Position numbers and translations under genes: made by a program | From: Roseburia sp. | GTDB lineage: Bacteria; Bacillota; Clostridia; Lachnospirales; Lachnospiraceae | NCBI GenBank assembly: GCA_022771695.1 | Contig: JALEKJ010000041.1 | Span: 1 to 46,762, forward strand | Reading direction: 5' to 3' | DNA length: 46,762 bases | Notes under the pieces: model-generated | What the model was told of the DNA's origin: nothing | The model's database searches: none | Seen by the model: only the letters and a program-made list of their open reading frames with translations | Part shown: in pieces, positions 9,265 to 16,894 of the stretch | Layout of the letters: each line of letters begins with the position of its first letter | How positions within the stretch are numbered: position 1 is the stretch's first letter

Positions 9265-10209
9265 CTACTCGCCCCTCCCTTTCTCCCAGTCTTCCTTGGT
9301 TAAATAAAGGTATTCTTTCTTCATTTGTTCTTCTATGCTACAGCCCCGCAAATCAATCTCCACATCCAAATTGTAGCTTTTCGGAGGATGTATCAAACGC
9401 TGTGACTCTGGTGGATATTTCCACGGTTCTGCATACTCACACTCGATATATGCCATACAGTCTTTGCATATGTAAACCATGAACCCTTCATACTCTATCT
9501 CAACAGCTTCCTCAAACCACTCTGACAAAACGGTTCCTCTCTCATACCATTTTCCATTTTTTCGGAATGCATCCTGACGATAAAATGACATACAGCACAT
9601 GCGTTTAGTCGCTTTTTTATTCGCCCTTTTTCCGAGCCACTCCATAATCCCCAGCGGAACTTCTTTTGGTACATGGCGCAAGCCTCTGTACAAAAACTTT
9701 TTCAGTAGATTGGATTCTGCCGTCACACCAATTACTGACCACAGGGTCTTTATGCATCCCCTTCGCACCAAATAGTAAATCCCTGCCATAATATTATTGT
9801 CCGGTATATTATCCATAATAAAGATATCTATGGATACACCAGAAACACACTTTATCGCTTCCTGTCCTGCTCGTAAATATTCCGTTCCCTTTCTTCTGAC
9901 CTTTGCATATCCCCATCGATACTCCGAATCTGTCCGAGCGGTCTGTAAGAAGAATCTGTCTGTATCCAGCTTTGTCTTGCAAACCCTTTCAAATTTCTCG
10001 AACTCTTTACGAGTCATTCTAATATCCAGATCATCATCCCATGGAATAAATCCTTTATGCCTTACTGCTCCCAATGCTGTCCCATACGCTATGAAGTACA
10101 TAATATTATTTTCCCTGCAGATACGATCTACTTCTAACAGCATCTCTAACTCGACAAGCTGTAACTTTCTCAAATCCTTCGCGGACATTGTCTTTTTCTC
10201 TGCTTCCAT
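9265..10209 (-). CDS. licD: LicD-family phosphotransferase, phosphonate operon copy
   Basis: The protein is 314 residues. The LicD core is at 43-62 (GTALGAVRHKGFIPWDDDLD), with the metal-binding aspartate run, followed by a second conserved block (VSIDIFIMDNIPD). LicD proteins transfer phosphocholine or similar groups from a CDP carrier to sugars in the cytoplasm. This copy differs from the four other LicD proteins in the window in its N-terminus (KDLRKLQLVELEMLLEVDRIC) and C-terminus, so it is an older lineage. As the first gene of the phosphonate operon, just before PEP mutase, its likely donor is CMP-hydroxyethylphosphonate or CMP-aminoethylphosphonate (inference). AAGGAG lies 11 bases before ATG at 10209. 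Confidence 0.88.
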   Translation of the reverse strand: MEAEKKTMSAKDLRKLQLVELEMLLEVDRICRENNIMYFIAYGTALGAVRHKGFIPWDDDLDIRMTRKEFEKFERVCKTKLDTDRFFLQTARTDSEYRWGYAKVRRKGTEYLRAGQEAIKCVSGVSIDIFIMDNIPDNNIMAGIYYLVRRGCIKTLWSVIGVTAESNLLKKFLYRGLRHVPKEVPLGIMEWLGKRANKKATKRMCCMSFYRQDAFRKNGKWYERGTVLSEWFEEAVEIEYEGFMVYICKDCMAYIECEYAEPWKYPPESQRLIHPPKSYNLDVEIDLRGCSIEEQMKKEYLYLTKEDWEKGRGE

Positions 10210-10246
10210 AACTTCGTTCTCTCCTTATTCCACTTTTGTCACCATT

Positions 10247-10275
10247 ATGCCATGCATGCTTCGCATCCATGGCAT
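10247..10275 (-). promoter_or_regulatory. Leader hairpin of the phosphonate operon
   Basis: Two 13-base arms (10247-10259 and 10263-10275) pair with one mismatch around a 3-base loop in the mRNA leader, about 40 bases before the LicD start. On the transcript the 5' arm contains CAUGGAUG, the same 8-mer found in the flagellin leader hairpin, but here it is in the stem. A regulatory role is possible but unproven. Confidence 0.4.
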
Positions 10276-10324
10276 TCGCCGTAGACGACCACTGCCCACT
10301 TCTGCGCATATAACGTCTAACGAC

Positions 10325-10333
10325 ATTATACCA
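10325..10333 (-). promoter_or_regulatory. Extended -10 promoter of the phosphonate operon
   Basis: Read leftward, the sequence is TGGTATAAT: a perfect TATAAT (10325-10330) with the TGn extension. The -35 is weak; the best TTGTAA lies 20 bases away. It is about 115 bases upstream of the LicD start, with the leader hairpin between. No sigma-D motif is seen here, unlike at several other operons of the island. Confidence 0.6.
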
Positions 10334-10365
10334 TACTCTCGTTCATATTTTTACAATTAGGCAGA

Positions 10366-10407
10366 AAGCCATTACAGAGCACTTCACACCATGTTCTGTA
10401 ATGGCTT
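10366..10407. terminator. Stem-loop after the small helical gene
   Basis: Perfect 13-base arms (10366-10378, 10395-10407) enclose a 16-base loop just past the stop of the small gene at 10429. There is only a short T-stretch leftward, so it may act as an inefficient terminator or a 3' stabiliser separating it from the phosphonate operon. Confidence 0.5.
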
Positions 10408-10428
10408 CCAAAATAATCCCGTATAAAA

Positions 10429-10791
10429 TTAAGCGATGACTTCTCTGGCTACCGCACCAAGTTTCTCCAATTCCGGTTCAAGCGCACAAAATGCATCTGC
10501 AATTTTCTGGTCTTCCCTTGACTTGACTGCCTCTCCCAACGCAACAACCTTCTCGTTGAAAGCATCCTTTGCAATTCGCTCTTCCCCTTCATTAAGCACA
10601 TCCATCGTCGCATTCAACACCTGAATCTCCCAGTTTATAGCGTTGATAATACTATCCTGAAACTTATCTGTATCATCCAAACGCTGTCCGGATAATTCCT
10701 TTACCAATATTCCTATATTCTTGATAACCTTGTCATTAAATGTAACAAGTGTCTCTAACGCCTCAATCTTTTCTACTCTGCTATCCTCCAT
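10429..10791 (-). CDS. Small helical protein under a sigma-D promoter
   Basis: The protein is about 120 residues, acidic, predicted almost entirely alpha-helical, with no signal peptide or membrane segment. I do not recognise a family. ATG at 10791 is chosen because AGGTGG lies 5 bases upstream; GTG at 10800 is possible. Its end (SREDQKIADAFCALEPELEKL) resembles the end of the small protein encoded between fliC and maf (LRDGLALADLLCYDISEELRLL), which suggests they are distant relatives. It follows the NeuA-KdsC gene after 91 bases but has its own flagellar-type promoter and a downstream stem-loop. A flagellin-binding or glycosylation-accessory role is a guess. Confidence 0.7.
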   Translation of the reverse strand: MEDSRVEKIEALETLVTFNDKVIKNIGILVKELSGQRLDDTDKFQDSIINAINWEIQVLNATMDVLNEGEERIAKDAFNEKVVALGEAVKSREDQKIADAFCALEPELEKLGAVAREVIA

Positions 10792-10846
10792 GATACCCAC
10801 CTGACCTTGCGGTCTTTTCCTTTCCTTGTATTTGTGTCTCTTTTAT

Positions 10847-10874
10847 TTATCGGTCATTTTCTTTAAATACATTA
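10847..10874 (-). promoter_or_regulatory. Sigma-D (flagellar) promoter of the small gene
   Basis: Read leftward: TAAT (10871-10874), 16 bases, then ACCGATAA (10847-10854). The consensus is TAAA-N15-GCCGATAT/A. The start would be near 10840, about 50 bases before the small gene. Confidence 0.65.
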
Positions 10875-10882
10875 GCGTCGTT

Positions 10883-12082
10883 TTACTCCTGTTTTTCCGA
10901 CTTCCCCAGAATGTACTCTATTACTTCGCGGACTGCACCGTTTCCCCCCGACCGCTTTGTCACATAATCTACGATTTCTTTGACTTCCTCCATTGCCCCC
11001 GGTACACTGGCGGAAAACCCCACGGCCTTTAAGAGTTCCTTATCATTAACATCATCGCCCACATATGCCACTTCCTGCATGGTAATCCCATACTGCATAC
11101 AGATTTCCTGTACTACAGATAGTTTGTCTGTTACCCCCATCTTTAAGATATCCAGTTTCAATTTCTGCGCACGACGTGCCACCAGAGTCGTATTCTCACC
11201 GGTAATAATTCCGCAAAGAATTCCCTTATCTCGCATCAACCGAAAACCCAATCCGTCCAGTGTAGAAAATTTCTTTAGTTCATCTCCGTTTTCAGAATAA
11301 TACATTCCTCCGTCTGTCAGACATCCATCGCAGTCTGTCAAAAACATCTTAATCGACTGTCTCTCACCGCTTAACTTATTCGGCTTCTCAGTACGCAAAC
11401 GCCGTTCCAGCATCTTTTCAATCATCTGCCAATCAGACGGCTCATCGATCTCAAAGAATGTATCCTCACTCATCTCCACCGCCTTAACCCTGCCGGAAAT
11501 GCGATTTCCGGTCTCAAGCAGGCACTTTTTTGATGTAATGTAAAAAGCGCCATTCTCCACGCAGTATCCATCAAAATCCTGCCGTCTTGGCCGATGAAAA
11601 TAGTCATAATTTAAGGCCCGCGCCGTACCGTCTGCCTCCACTGCCCAATTAAATCGTTTCTGCCGTACCACAGAAAGTACGCTGTCCGTATCCGCCTCCT
11701 CAAAAAGTGCAAATCCCCTATCCAAATCACCCTCCGTAAGAAGCGGTGAAGTTGCCTGAACCAACACAATGTGGTCAAAATCATAATTTGCCGCGAACTC
11801 AAGCATTGCAGATTCCGTAGAGGCTGTATCGGAAGCAGATTCCGCACTTCGCCCAATCACTTCCAACTTCTGAAAGACCGCATCATTTTCTGTTCTCTTT
11901 ATTTCAAGCAATGCCTCTCGTATCTTCTCACTGTCCGTTGCGACATATACACGGTCAATCTTATCACAGTTACAAGCTGCCGCCACAGTCCAATATACCA
12001 GTGGTTTTCCACACATCGGTTTTATATTTTTAAGCGGAATCGACTTGCTTCCACCTCTGACCGGAATAAATGCTACATTCAT
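10883..12082 (-). CDS. neuA: CMP-nonulosonate cytidylyltransferase fused to KdsC-type HAD phosphatase
   Basis: The protein is 399 residues. Residues 1-~230 are NeuA-like, with the CTP-binding loop IPVRGGSKSIPLKN (6-19) and the LVQATSPL strand. Residues ~243-395 are a KdsC-family HAD phosphatase with motif I LTDCDGCLTD (D250, D252 catalytic) and motif IV GDDVND (342-347), so the phosphatase looks active. The pair of activities fits removal of phosphate from a nonulosonate 9-phosphate followed by CMP activation for Maf or another transferase. The NeuB partner is encoded far away at 37870-38745. GGAGG lies 6 bases before ATG at 12082. The exact sugar (KDN, Neu-type or legionaminate-type) is unknown. 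Confidence 0.88.
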   Translation of the reverse strand: MNVAFIPVRGGSKSIPLKNIKPMCGKPLVYWTVAAACNCDKIDRVYVATDSEKIREALLEIKRTENDAVFQKLEVIGRSAESASDTASTESAMLEFAANYDFDHIVLVQATSPLLTEGDLDRGFALFEEADTDSVLSVVRQKRFNWAVEADGTARALNYDYFHRPRRQDFDGYCVENGAFYITSKKCLLETGNRISGRVKAVEMSEDTFFEIDEPSDWQMIEKMLERRLRTEKPNKLSGERQSIKMFLTDCDGCLTDGGMYYSENGDELKKFSTLDGLGFRLMRDKGILCGIITGENTTLVARRAQKLKLDILKMGVTDKLSVVQEICMQYGITMQEVAYVGDDVNDKELLKAVGFSASVPGAMEEVKEIVDYVTKRSGGNGAVREVIEYILGKSEKQE

Positions 12083-12104
12083 CTTTTGCCTCCATATATT
12101 TATC

Positions 12105-12509
12105 CTAACTGCTTTCTAACGGTATTTTCACGCGTGCTTTTCCCTGTATTACCTGCTCACCATTCTGATTATACACATCTGTTTTTAACGTAGCGCGTCC
12201 CTTTTCATCGATTCTCTCAATTTCAACCTTAGCAGTAATAGTATCGCCGATAAATACCGGCTTCAGAAAATTGCATTGCTGGCTAAGATAGATTGTTTGC
12301 GGCCCCGGCAAATACATTCCAAGAACTGTTGAAATAAAAGACGCAACAAGTGCTCCGTGCACAACTCGTTTTCCAAAAGCAGACTTTTCTGCCTCTTCCT
12401 CATCAATATGAATAGGATTGAAATCTCCACATATATCAGCAAAATTGTATACATCTGCCTCAGAAATCATTTTTGAATATTCTGCCGTTTGTCCTTCTCG
12501 GAATTTCAT
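12105..12509 (-). CDS. MaoC-like (R)-enoyl-CoA hydratase
   Basis: The protein is 134 residues, a single hot-dog domain. The hydratase-2 motif is visible as DFNPIHIDEEEAEKSAFGKR followed by VVHGALVASF, the D-(x)n-H dyad of PhaJ-type enzymes. These hydrate trans-2-enoyl-CoA (for example crotonyl-CoA) to (R)-3-hydroxyacyl-CoA. Its ATG overlaps the stop of the acyltransferase gene by 4 bases, so the two are probably made together. I infer that it supplies a 3-hydroxybutyryl-type acyl donor for the aminosugar built by the FdtA/FdtB-like enzymes next door. Butyrate-forming Lachnospiraceae have abundant crotonyl-CoA. Confidence 0.85.
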   Translation of the reverse strand: MKFREGQTAEYSKMISEADVYNFADICGDFNPIHIDEEEAEKSAFGKRVVHGALVASFISTVLGMYLPGPQTIYLSQQCNFLKPVFIGDTITAKVEIERIDEKGRATLKTDVYNQNGEQVIQGKARVKIPLESS

Positions 12510-13201
12510 CTCTCGTTTTCCCCTTTCACAGGAATATCCCTCACTACTCTTCCCGGCACGCCCATTACAACTTTATTGTCCGGCACATCTTTGGTAATAA
12601 GTGAACTTGCGCCTATAATGCAATTTTCTCCAATTGTGATGCCCGGTAATATATTTGCTCCCGCCCCAATTGTAGTATTTTTCTTTATATATGGTCCTCT
12701 CACATTCTCAGCATCATACCCCGCTCTTCCCATTGCATTATCATTTGTAGTGGCAACCAAAACGCTTATAAAAACATTATCTTCAATTACCGCATTTCCC
12801 GTAATATGCGTGTTATCCATTATCTTTGTCCGGTTCCCAATTACCGTATTATAATTAACAGTTACATTCCTGCTAATGATACAATAATCTCCTATTTTAC
12901 ACTCCTCCCGAATAGAACAATTATCCCCCAATAATGTATTGTGTCCTATTACAGTCCCTGTGTAAACTATGCTACCCGGAGAAACAATCGTATCTTCCCC
13001 AATTACGGTCTGCCTATATCCTGAAATGGTTTCCCGCGCAGTACACCCTGGTGCCTTTGGCATTTTCCCAATCACACTGTGTTCAAAAATCTCTGCACCT
13101 TTTTTTATGATTACATTTGGATAAATCACTACAAAGTCATGTATGATTGCGCCTTCCTCAATTACTGCGCCTTCATGAATTGTTACCATCTTACCCATCA
13201 T
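12506..13201 (-). CDS. Left-handed beta-helix (hexapeptide repeat) acyltransferase
   Basis: The protein is about 231 residues, nearly all imperfect hexapeptide repeats ([LIV]-G-x4: IGEDTIVSPGSIV, IGDYCIISRNV, IGAGANILPGITIGENC). The ATG at 13201 is preferred: AGGGGG lies 6 bases before it, while ATG at 13258 has no ribosome site and overlaps the radical SAM gene. Length and context (aminotransferase and ketoisomerase genes upstream) match the QdtC/FdtC/FdhC group, which N-acylates dTDP-3-amino-3,6-dideoxyhexoses. Coupling to the MaoC hydratase favours a 3-hydroxyacyl donor, as used by FdhC, over acetyl-CoA; that is inference. Confidence 0.85.
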   Translation of the reverse strand: MMGKMVTIHEGAVIEEGAIIHDFVVIYPNVIIKKGAEIFEHSVIGKMPKAPGCTARETISGYRQTVIGEDTIVSPGSIVYTGTVIGHNTLLGDNCSIREECKIGDYCIISRNVTVNYNTVIGNRTKIMDNTHITGNAVIEDNVFISVLVATTNDNAMGRAGYDAENVRGPYIKKNTTIGAGANILPGITIGENCIIGASSLITKDVPDNKVVMGVPGRVVRDIPVKGENER

Positions 13202-13247
13202 TCCTTGCCCCCTAATTTCTTCTTTCTCGGCGATTCCAGAATGCGCC

Positions 13248-15341
13248 TCAATTTCCATTTATAACACACGAGTTCAATATCTTTGTCAATTTCACTGCAC
13301 CAAGCTGCCCCAAGTGTTCAAAGTCACAAAAGTCCTCATCATCAAATCTCTCATCACACGCCAAATCCATAAAAGTCACATTTTTATATTTTTCGAATTT
13401 ATCAATAATTTTCTCATAAAATTCCTGCCGCAATTTTTTATCATATGCTGCAAATAAATATCGTGTCATAGGCGGCACAAAGAAAATTACTCTTTTCCCA
13501 CTCTTTTCCATCTTTCCAAGAAATCTTTCCAAATCACAGCACACTTCCGCATATCCTTCACATGTACAAACCCTCTCATTAAGTTCAGCTGTCTTCTTTG
13601 CAGCTTCCCATTTTTCTTCCTGTTTTAATTTTTTAAAATCAAACTTTAATCCGCCAAAACGAGGATAAGGATATTTCTCATTAAAATATTCCTGTGTTTG
13701 TAATTCTGACCGCAATTTCACGTCCCGCATCTGCACGTAACACTCCATATCGCATATTTCATCATAAATTGCTAATGAAGGCTCCTGCTTCAAATATCCC
13801 TTCCATATAACTTCCCCGTGATAATTTCTTTCTTTTTGAAGCAGCGGTATATCAATACGCGATACCACATCCTTATGTATCAGTCTATCATCTCCTGACA
13901 TATCATAAAATCCTTGATAATAAGTAAACGGTATAATAACACTATTTATTCCATTGTTTATTTCCAACACTTTTTCCGCCATCAAAACAGAGTAAGAAAT
14001 ATCCTGCCCAGTTACTGATAAATTCAGTGTGTTAACCGACATGTCCTTTTCTATAAAACCATATTGTGTATAAGATAATCCGCAGACAATACATTCCACC
14101 TTTTCTTTCTTTAACCGTTCCATCCTGCTTTCTATAAATAACCTATTGTACATAGTGTTATCTAATAAATATACTTTTCCAACTTCTCTGAAAAGTTCTT
14201 CCTCACCGACAAGCAAATCTTCTTGCCCCTCGTCTTTCGCATTTCCGACTGTAATTGTATTTCTAGGTTTTCGCTCTCCCCTTTGTCTCGCAAATGGTAT
14301 GTTAGAATTCACCTGATATGTGTAATCTTTGGTCAGCACATTTATTAACTTTCTCACTGTCTCCATAAAAATTTCAACGCTTTCCTTCGAACCTGTCCTA
14401 GTCCACGCTTCTAGTGCTGCAATACACACCCCATATTCATACATGTCATAGAGACGCTCTTTATTCTCTACAAACAAATCTTTTATTGCCAAGACTGTTT
14501 CTTCCCACGGCGCCTCTCCATCCTTCCATGCGCAATATCTTCCTAACAATTCCAAGAAGATATCTTTATCTAACATCTGAATCGCAGCTAATGCTGTCTG
14601 TTCTGTTGCACAACTGATGCCATCACAATAGTCACATGTACTGATATAAGGCAGGGCGTAAAACTCACGAATTTTTTGTGATAATTTTTTTTCTTTTCTG
14701 ACATCTATAAATTCTGCTTCTAAAGGGAAGGGATAAATCTCCGTCTCATATGCACTTGCAGATCTCGAGCAATAAAAAATTTTTCCCTCATGTTGCATAG
14801 CCACACAATCTCGCATACTACATGTCCGAAATACCTTTTTCAATTCTGACACTGGACGTTTTCTCTTATATGGTTCACCAATATCTGCCCATTGCATGTT
14901 TTCCAAATTTTCTATGCGCACACCGCTTGTTATATACCGTTCTATTATCTCTCTTCGATTTGGAACTACATATTCCGGATATCCACTTACTCTAACTAAT
15001 ACTTCTTCTCGCTTTAAGCATTCCAGTACTTCTTCTGTCGGACTGATTGAACCATTTGTGGTGATAATCAGCTTTCCAACTTTTTCTTGATTCCCACAAA
15101 AATCAAGAACCTCTTCAAGCCAGGGATACAGCAATGTTTCCCCTCCAATTACAAGAACCTCTTCTATATATGAAACTGCCGCCAGTACTTTTTCCATGTC
15201 CTGCTTCACGTCTTCCAAACGGTAATGAACATTTCTGCGCTTGGGTATCAAATCGGCACACCTTCTACAATTCAAATTACAGTATGATGTCACCAATATT
15301 CCCAAATGCGGAATAACCATCTTCTGCCTTTTTCCGTTCAT
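13248..15341 (-). CDS. Radical SAM/SPASM-like enzyme fused to an SGNH-like domain
   Basis: The protein is 697 residues. The N-terminal radical SAM domain has the cluster motif SYCNLNCRRC (C21, C25, C28) and GGETLL (66-71). Further cysteines at 174-191 (FRTCSMRDC, IFYCS) and 236-244 (STCDYCDGISC) look like an auxiliary-cluster SPASM region. Residues ~415-697 form a second domain: GLSYTQYGFIE, LNLSVTGQDISY, VIFFVPP and a terminal DFEHLGQLGAVKL, i.e. a GxS nucleophile region and a DxxH pair as in SGNH hydrolases. That half is homologous to the stand-alone protein at 36854-37813. AGAGG lies 8 bases before ATG. It sits between aminosugar genes; substrate and reaction are unknown. Confidence 0.8.
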   Translation of the reverse strand: MNGKRQKMVIPHLGILVTSYCNLNCRRCADLIPKRRNVHYRLEDVKQDMEKVLAAVSYIEEVLVIGGETLLYPWLEEVLDFCGNQEKVGKLIITTNGSISPTEEVLECLKREEVLVRVSGYPEYVVPNRREIIERYITSGVRIENLENMQWADIGEPYKRKRPVSELKKVFRTCSMRDCVAMQHEGKIFYCSRSASAYETEIYPFPLEAEFIDVRKEKKLSQKIREFYALPYISTCDYCDGISCATEQTALAAIQMLDKDIFLELLGRYCAWKDGEAPWEETVLAIKDLFVENKERLYDMYEYGVCIAALEAWTRTGSKESVEIFMETVRKLINVLTKDYTYQVNSNIPFARQRGERKPRNTITVGNAKDEGQEDLLVGEEELFREVGKVYLLDNTMYNRLFIESRMERLKKEKVECIVCGLSYTQYGFIEKDMSVNTLNLSVTGQDISYSVLMAEKVLEINNGINSVIIPFTYYQGFYDMSGDDRLIHKDVVSRIDIPLLQKERNYHGEVIWKGYLKQEPSLAIYDEICDMECYVQMRDVKLRSELQTQEYFNEKYPYPRFGGLKFDFKKLKQEEKWEAAKKTAELNERVCTCEGYAEVCCDLERFLGKMEKSGKRVIFFVPPMTRYLFAAYDKKLRQEFYEKIIDKFEKYKNVTFMDLACDERFDDEDFCDFEHLGQLGAVKLTKILNSCVINGN

Positions 15342-15363
15342 CTATTTTTCCTCTCATCTATCC

Positions 15364-16467
15364 TCAGCTATATCTATTAGCACATCTTACTACCCACTCA
15401 ATCTGCTCGTCGGTCAATCCCGGATAAAGTGGAATGCTTACTTCACGCGCACATATCCGGTTCGTCACCGGGTATGCATATGCCGTTTTGCAATAGGCTG
15501 CATATGCTTTCTGATGCATAATTGGTATCGGATAATGCACATTGGTTCCTATCCCGTTTTCCTGCAAGTAGTTGACAAAATCTGCTCTGTCTTCCACCAT
15601 GACCGGGTAAATGTGAAATACATGTTCGCTCTCATCCTCCGGCATATTGGGCAACATTATTTTCTCATTTCTTATCTCTTCTGTATATATCTTTGCAATT
15701 CTTCTTCGTTCCCCATTCCACTGGTTCAAATATTTTAGCTTTACTAACAAAAATGCCGCTTGAAGCTCATCCAATCTGGAATTACAGCCCTGATAGACGT
15801 GATTGTATTTCTCATAAGATCCATAATTACCATATGCCCTTATTTTCTTTGCTAACTGCTCATCGTTTGTCACCACAGCTCCAGCATCTCCCAATGCACC
15901 AAGATTCTTTCCCGGATAAAAGCTAAAAGCTGCTGCATCCCCCAAATTCCCAGCTCTTTTACCTTCGCACTCTGCTCCATGTGCCTGTGCTGCATCTTCG
16001 ACTATTTTAAGCGAATACTTGTCCGCCAATCTGCGCACCTCGTTCATTTTAACTACACGTCCATATAGATGAACTACTATAATTGCTTTTGTTTTTTCAG
16101 TAATTTTTTCTTCTATTTTGTCTGTATTAATCAAATATGTATCTGGATCTGCATCCACAAAAACCGGAATCGCCCCCACATAAGTAACCGCCAGGACCGT
16201 TGCAATAAATGTATTTGCCGGAACAATCACCTCATCTCCTTCACCCACTCCATAAGCCAGAAGAATTAACCGGATTGCATCCAATCCATTTCCTGTACCA
16301 ACGCAGTAGCCCGCTCCGCAATACTCTGCAAATGCATTTTCAAACTGTCTGTCCGCTTCTCCTCCAATAAACCACTGGTGTTCCATCACCTCATGATATG
16401 CAGCATCCAATTCCTTTTGTATTGGTCCATGAAGCACCTGCAAATCTAAATATGGTATCTGTAGCAT
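15364..16467 (-). CDS. fdtB: DegT/DnrJ/EryC1-family sugar 3-aminotransferase (FdtB/QdtB-like)
   Basis: The protein is 367 residues. Its N-terminus IPYLDLQ, the catalytic lysine in [14 protein letters not shown] and the [11 protein letters not shown] and [12 protein letters not shown] blocks near the end are typical of PLP sugar aminotransferases acting on dTDP-3-keto-6-deoxyhexoses. Its partner ketoisomerase is encoded immediately upstream (1-base gap), which fixes the position aminated as C3 rather than C4. The product would be dTDP-3-amino-3,6-dideoxy-hexose (Fuc3N or Qui3N). AAGGAGAAG precedes the ATG. Confidence 0.9.
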   Translation of the reverse strand: MLQIPYLDLQVLHGPIQKELDAAYHEVMEHQWFIGGEADRQFENAFAEYCGAGYCVGTGNGLDAIRLILLAYGVGEGDEVIVPANTFIATVLAVTYVGAIPVFVDADPDTYLINTDKIEEKITEKTKAIIVVHLYGRVVKMNEVRRLADKYSLKIVEDAAQAHGAECEGKRAGNLGDAAAFSFYPGKNLGALGDAGAVVTNDEQLAKKIRAYGNYGSYEKYNHVYQGCNSRLDELQAAFLLVKLKYLNQWNGERRRIAKIYTEEIRNEKIMLPNMPEDESEHVFHIYPVMVEDRADFVNYLQENGIGTNVHYPIPIMHQKAYAAYCKTAYAYPVTNRICAREVSIPLYPGLTDEQIEWVVRCANRYS

Positions 16468-16468
16468 C

Positions 16469-16873
16469 TCACTTCTCCTTTTTTACCATTTCAAGGAATG
16501 CATCATAATCTCTGATATAATCCTCTTCTTTGTACACTTCAGATGCCAATACCATTAACACTGCATCCGGAGAAAAATCATACATCTCACGCCACATATT
16601 ATTCGGCACATACAAGCCCTCATATGGCTTTTCCAATGAAACAATCTTCTTCTCTGTTCCATTATCCAGCATTACCTTGCAACAGCCATGAATACAAATC
16701 AAAATCTGCTCCAAATTTTTATGCGCATGAAAGCCGCGGCGCACGCCTTCTTTCGTATCATACATATAATAAACACGCTTGATTTCAAAAGGGATATCTC
16801 CGAACTCCTCAAGCGCTACCAGCATTCCTCTCTCATCTCCATGCTGTTGAAATGCATACTTTATAATTTGCAT
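16469..16873 (-). CDS. fdtA: dTDP-4-keto-6-deoxyglucose 3,4-ketoisomerase (FdtA/QdtA cupin)
   Basis: The protein is 134 residues, a single cupin domain. Family motifs seen are [31 protein letters not shown] and [23 protein letters not shown], close to the FdtA/QdtA/WxcM group. It moves the keto group from C4 to C3 so that the next enzyme can place an amine there. Galacto (FdtA) versus gluco (QdtA) product cannot be told by eye. dTDP-glucose synthesis genes (rmlA/rmlB) are not in the window and must come from elsewhere. GGAGGAG lies 6 bases upstream. Confidence 0.9.
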   Translation of the reverse strand: MQIIKYAFQQHGDERGMLVALEEFGDIPFEIKRVYYMYDTKEGVRRGFHAHKNLEQILICIHGCCKVMLDNGTEKKIVSLEKPYEGLYVPNNMWREMYDFSPDAVLMVLASEVYKEEDYIRDYDAFLEMVKKEK

Positions 16874-16894
16874 CGTATTCTCCTCCGCATCACA

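Noticed and set aside
15364-16467. The DegT-family aminotransferase as PseC (pseudaminic acid pathway).
   Set aside because: No PseB dehydratase, PseH, PseG or PseF is in the window, and the gene is paired with an FdtA/QdtA ketoisomerase, which points to a dTDP-3-aminosugar.
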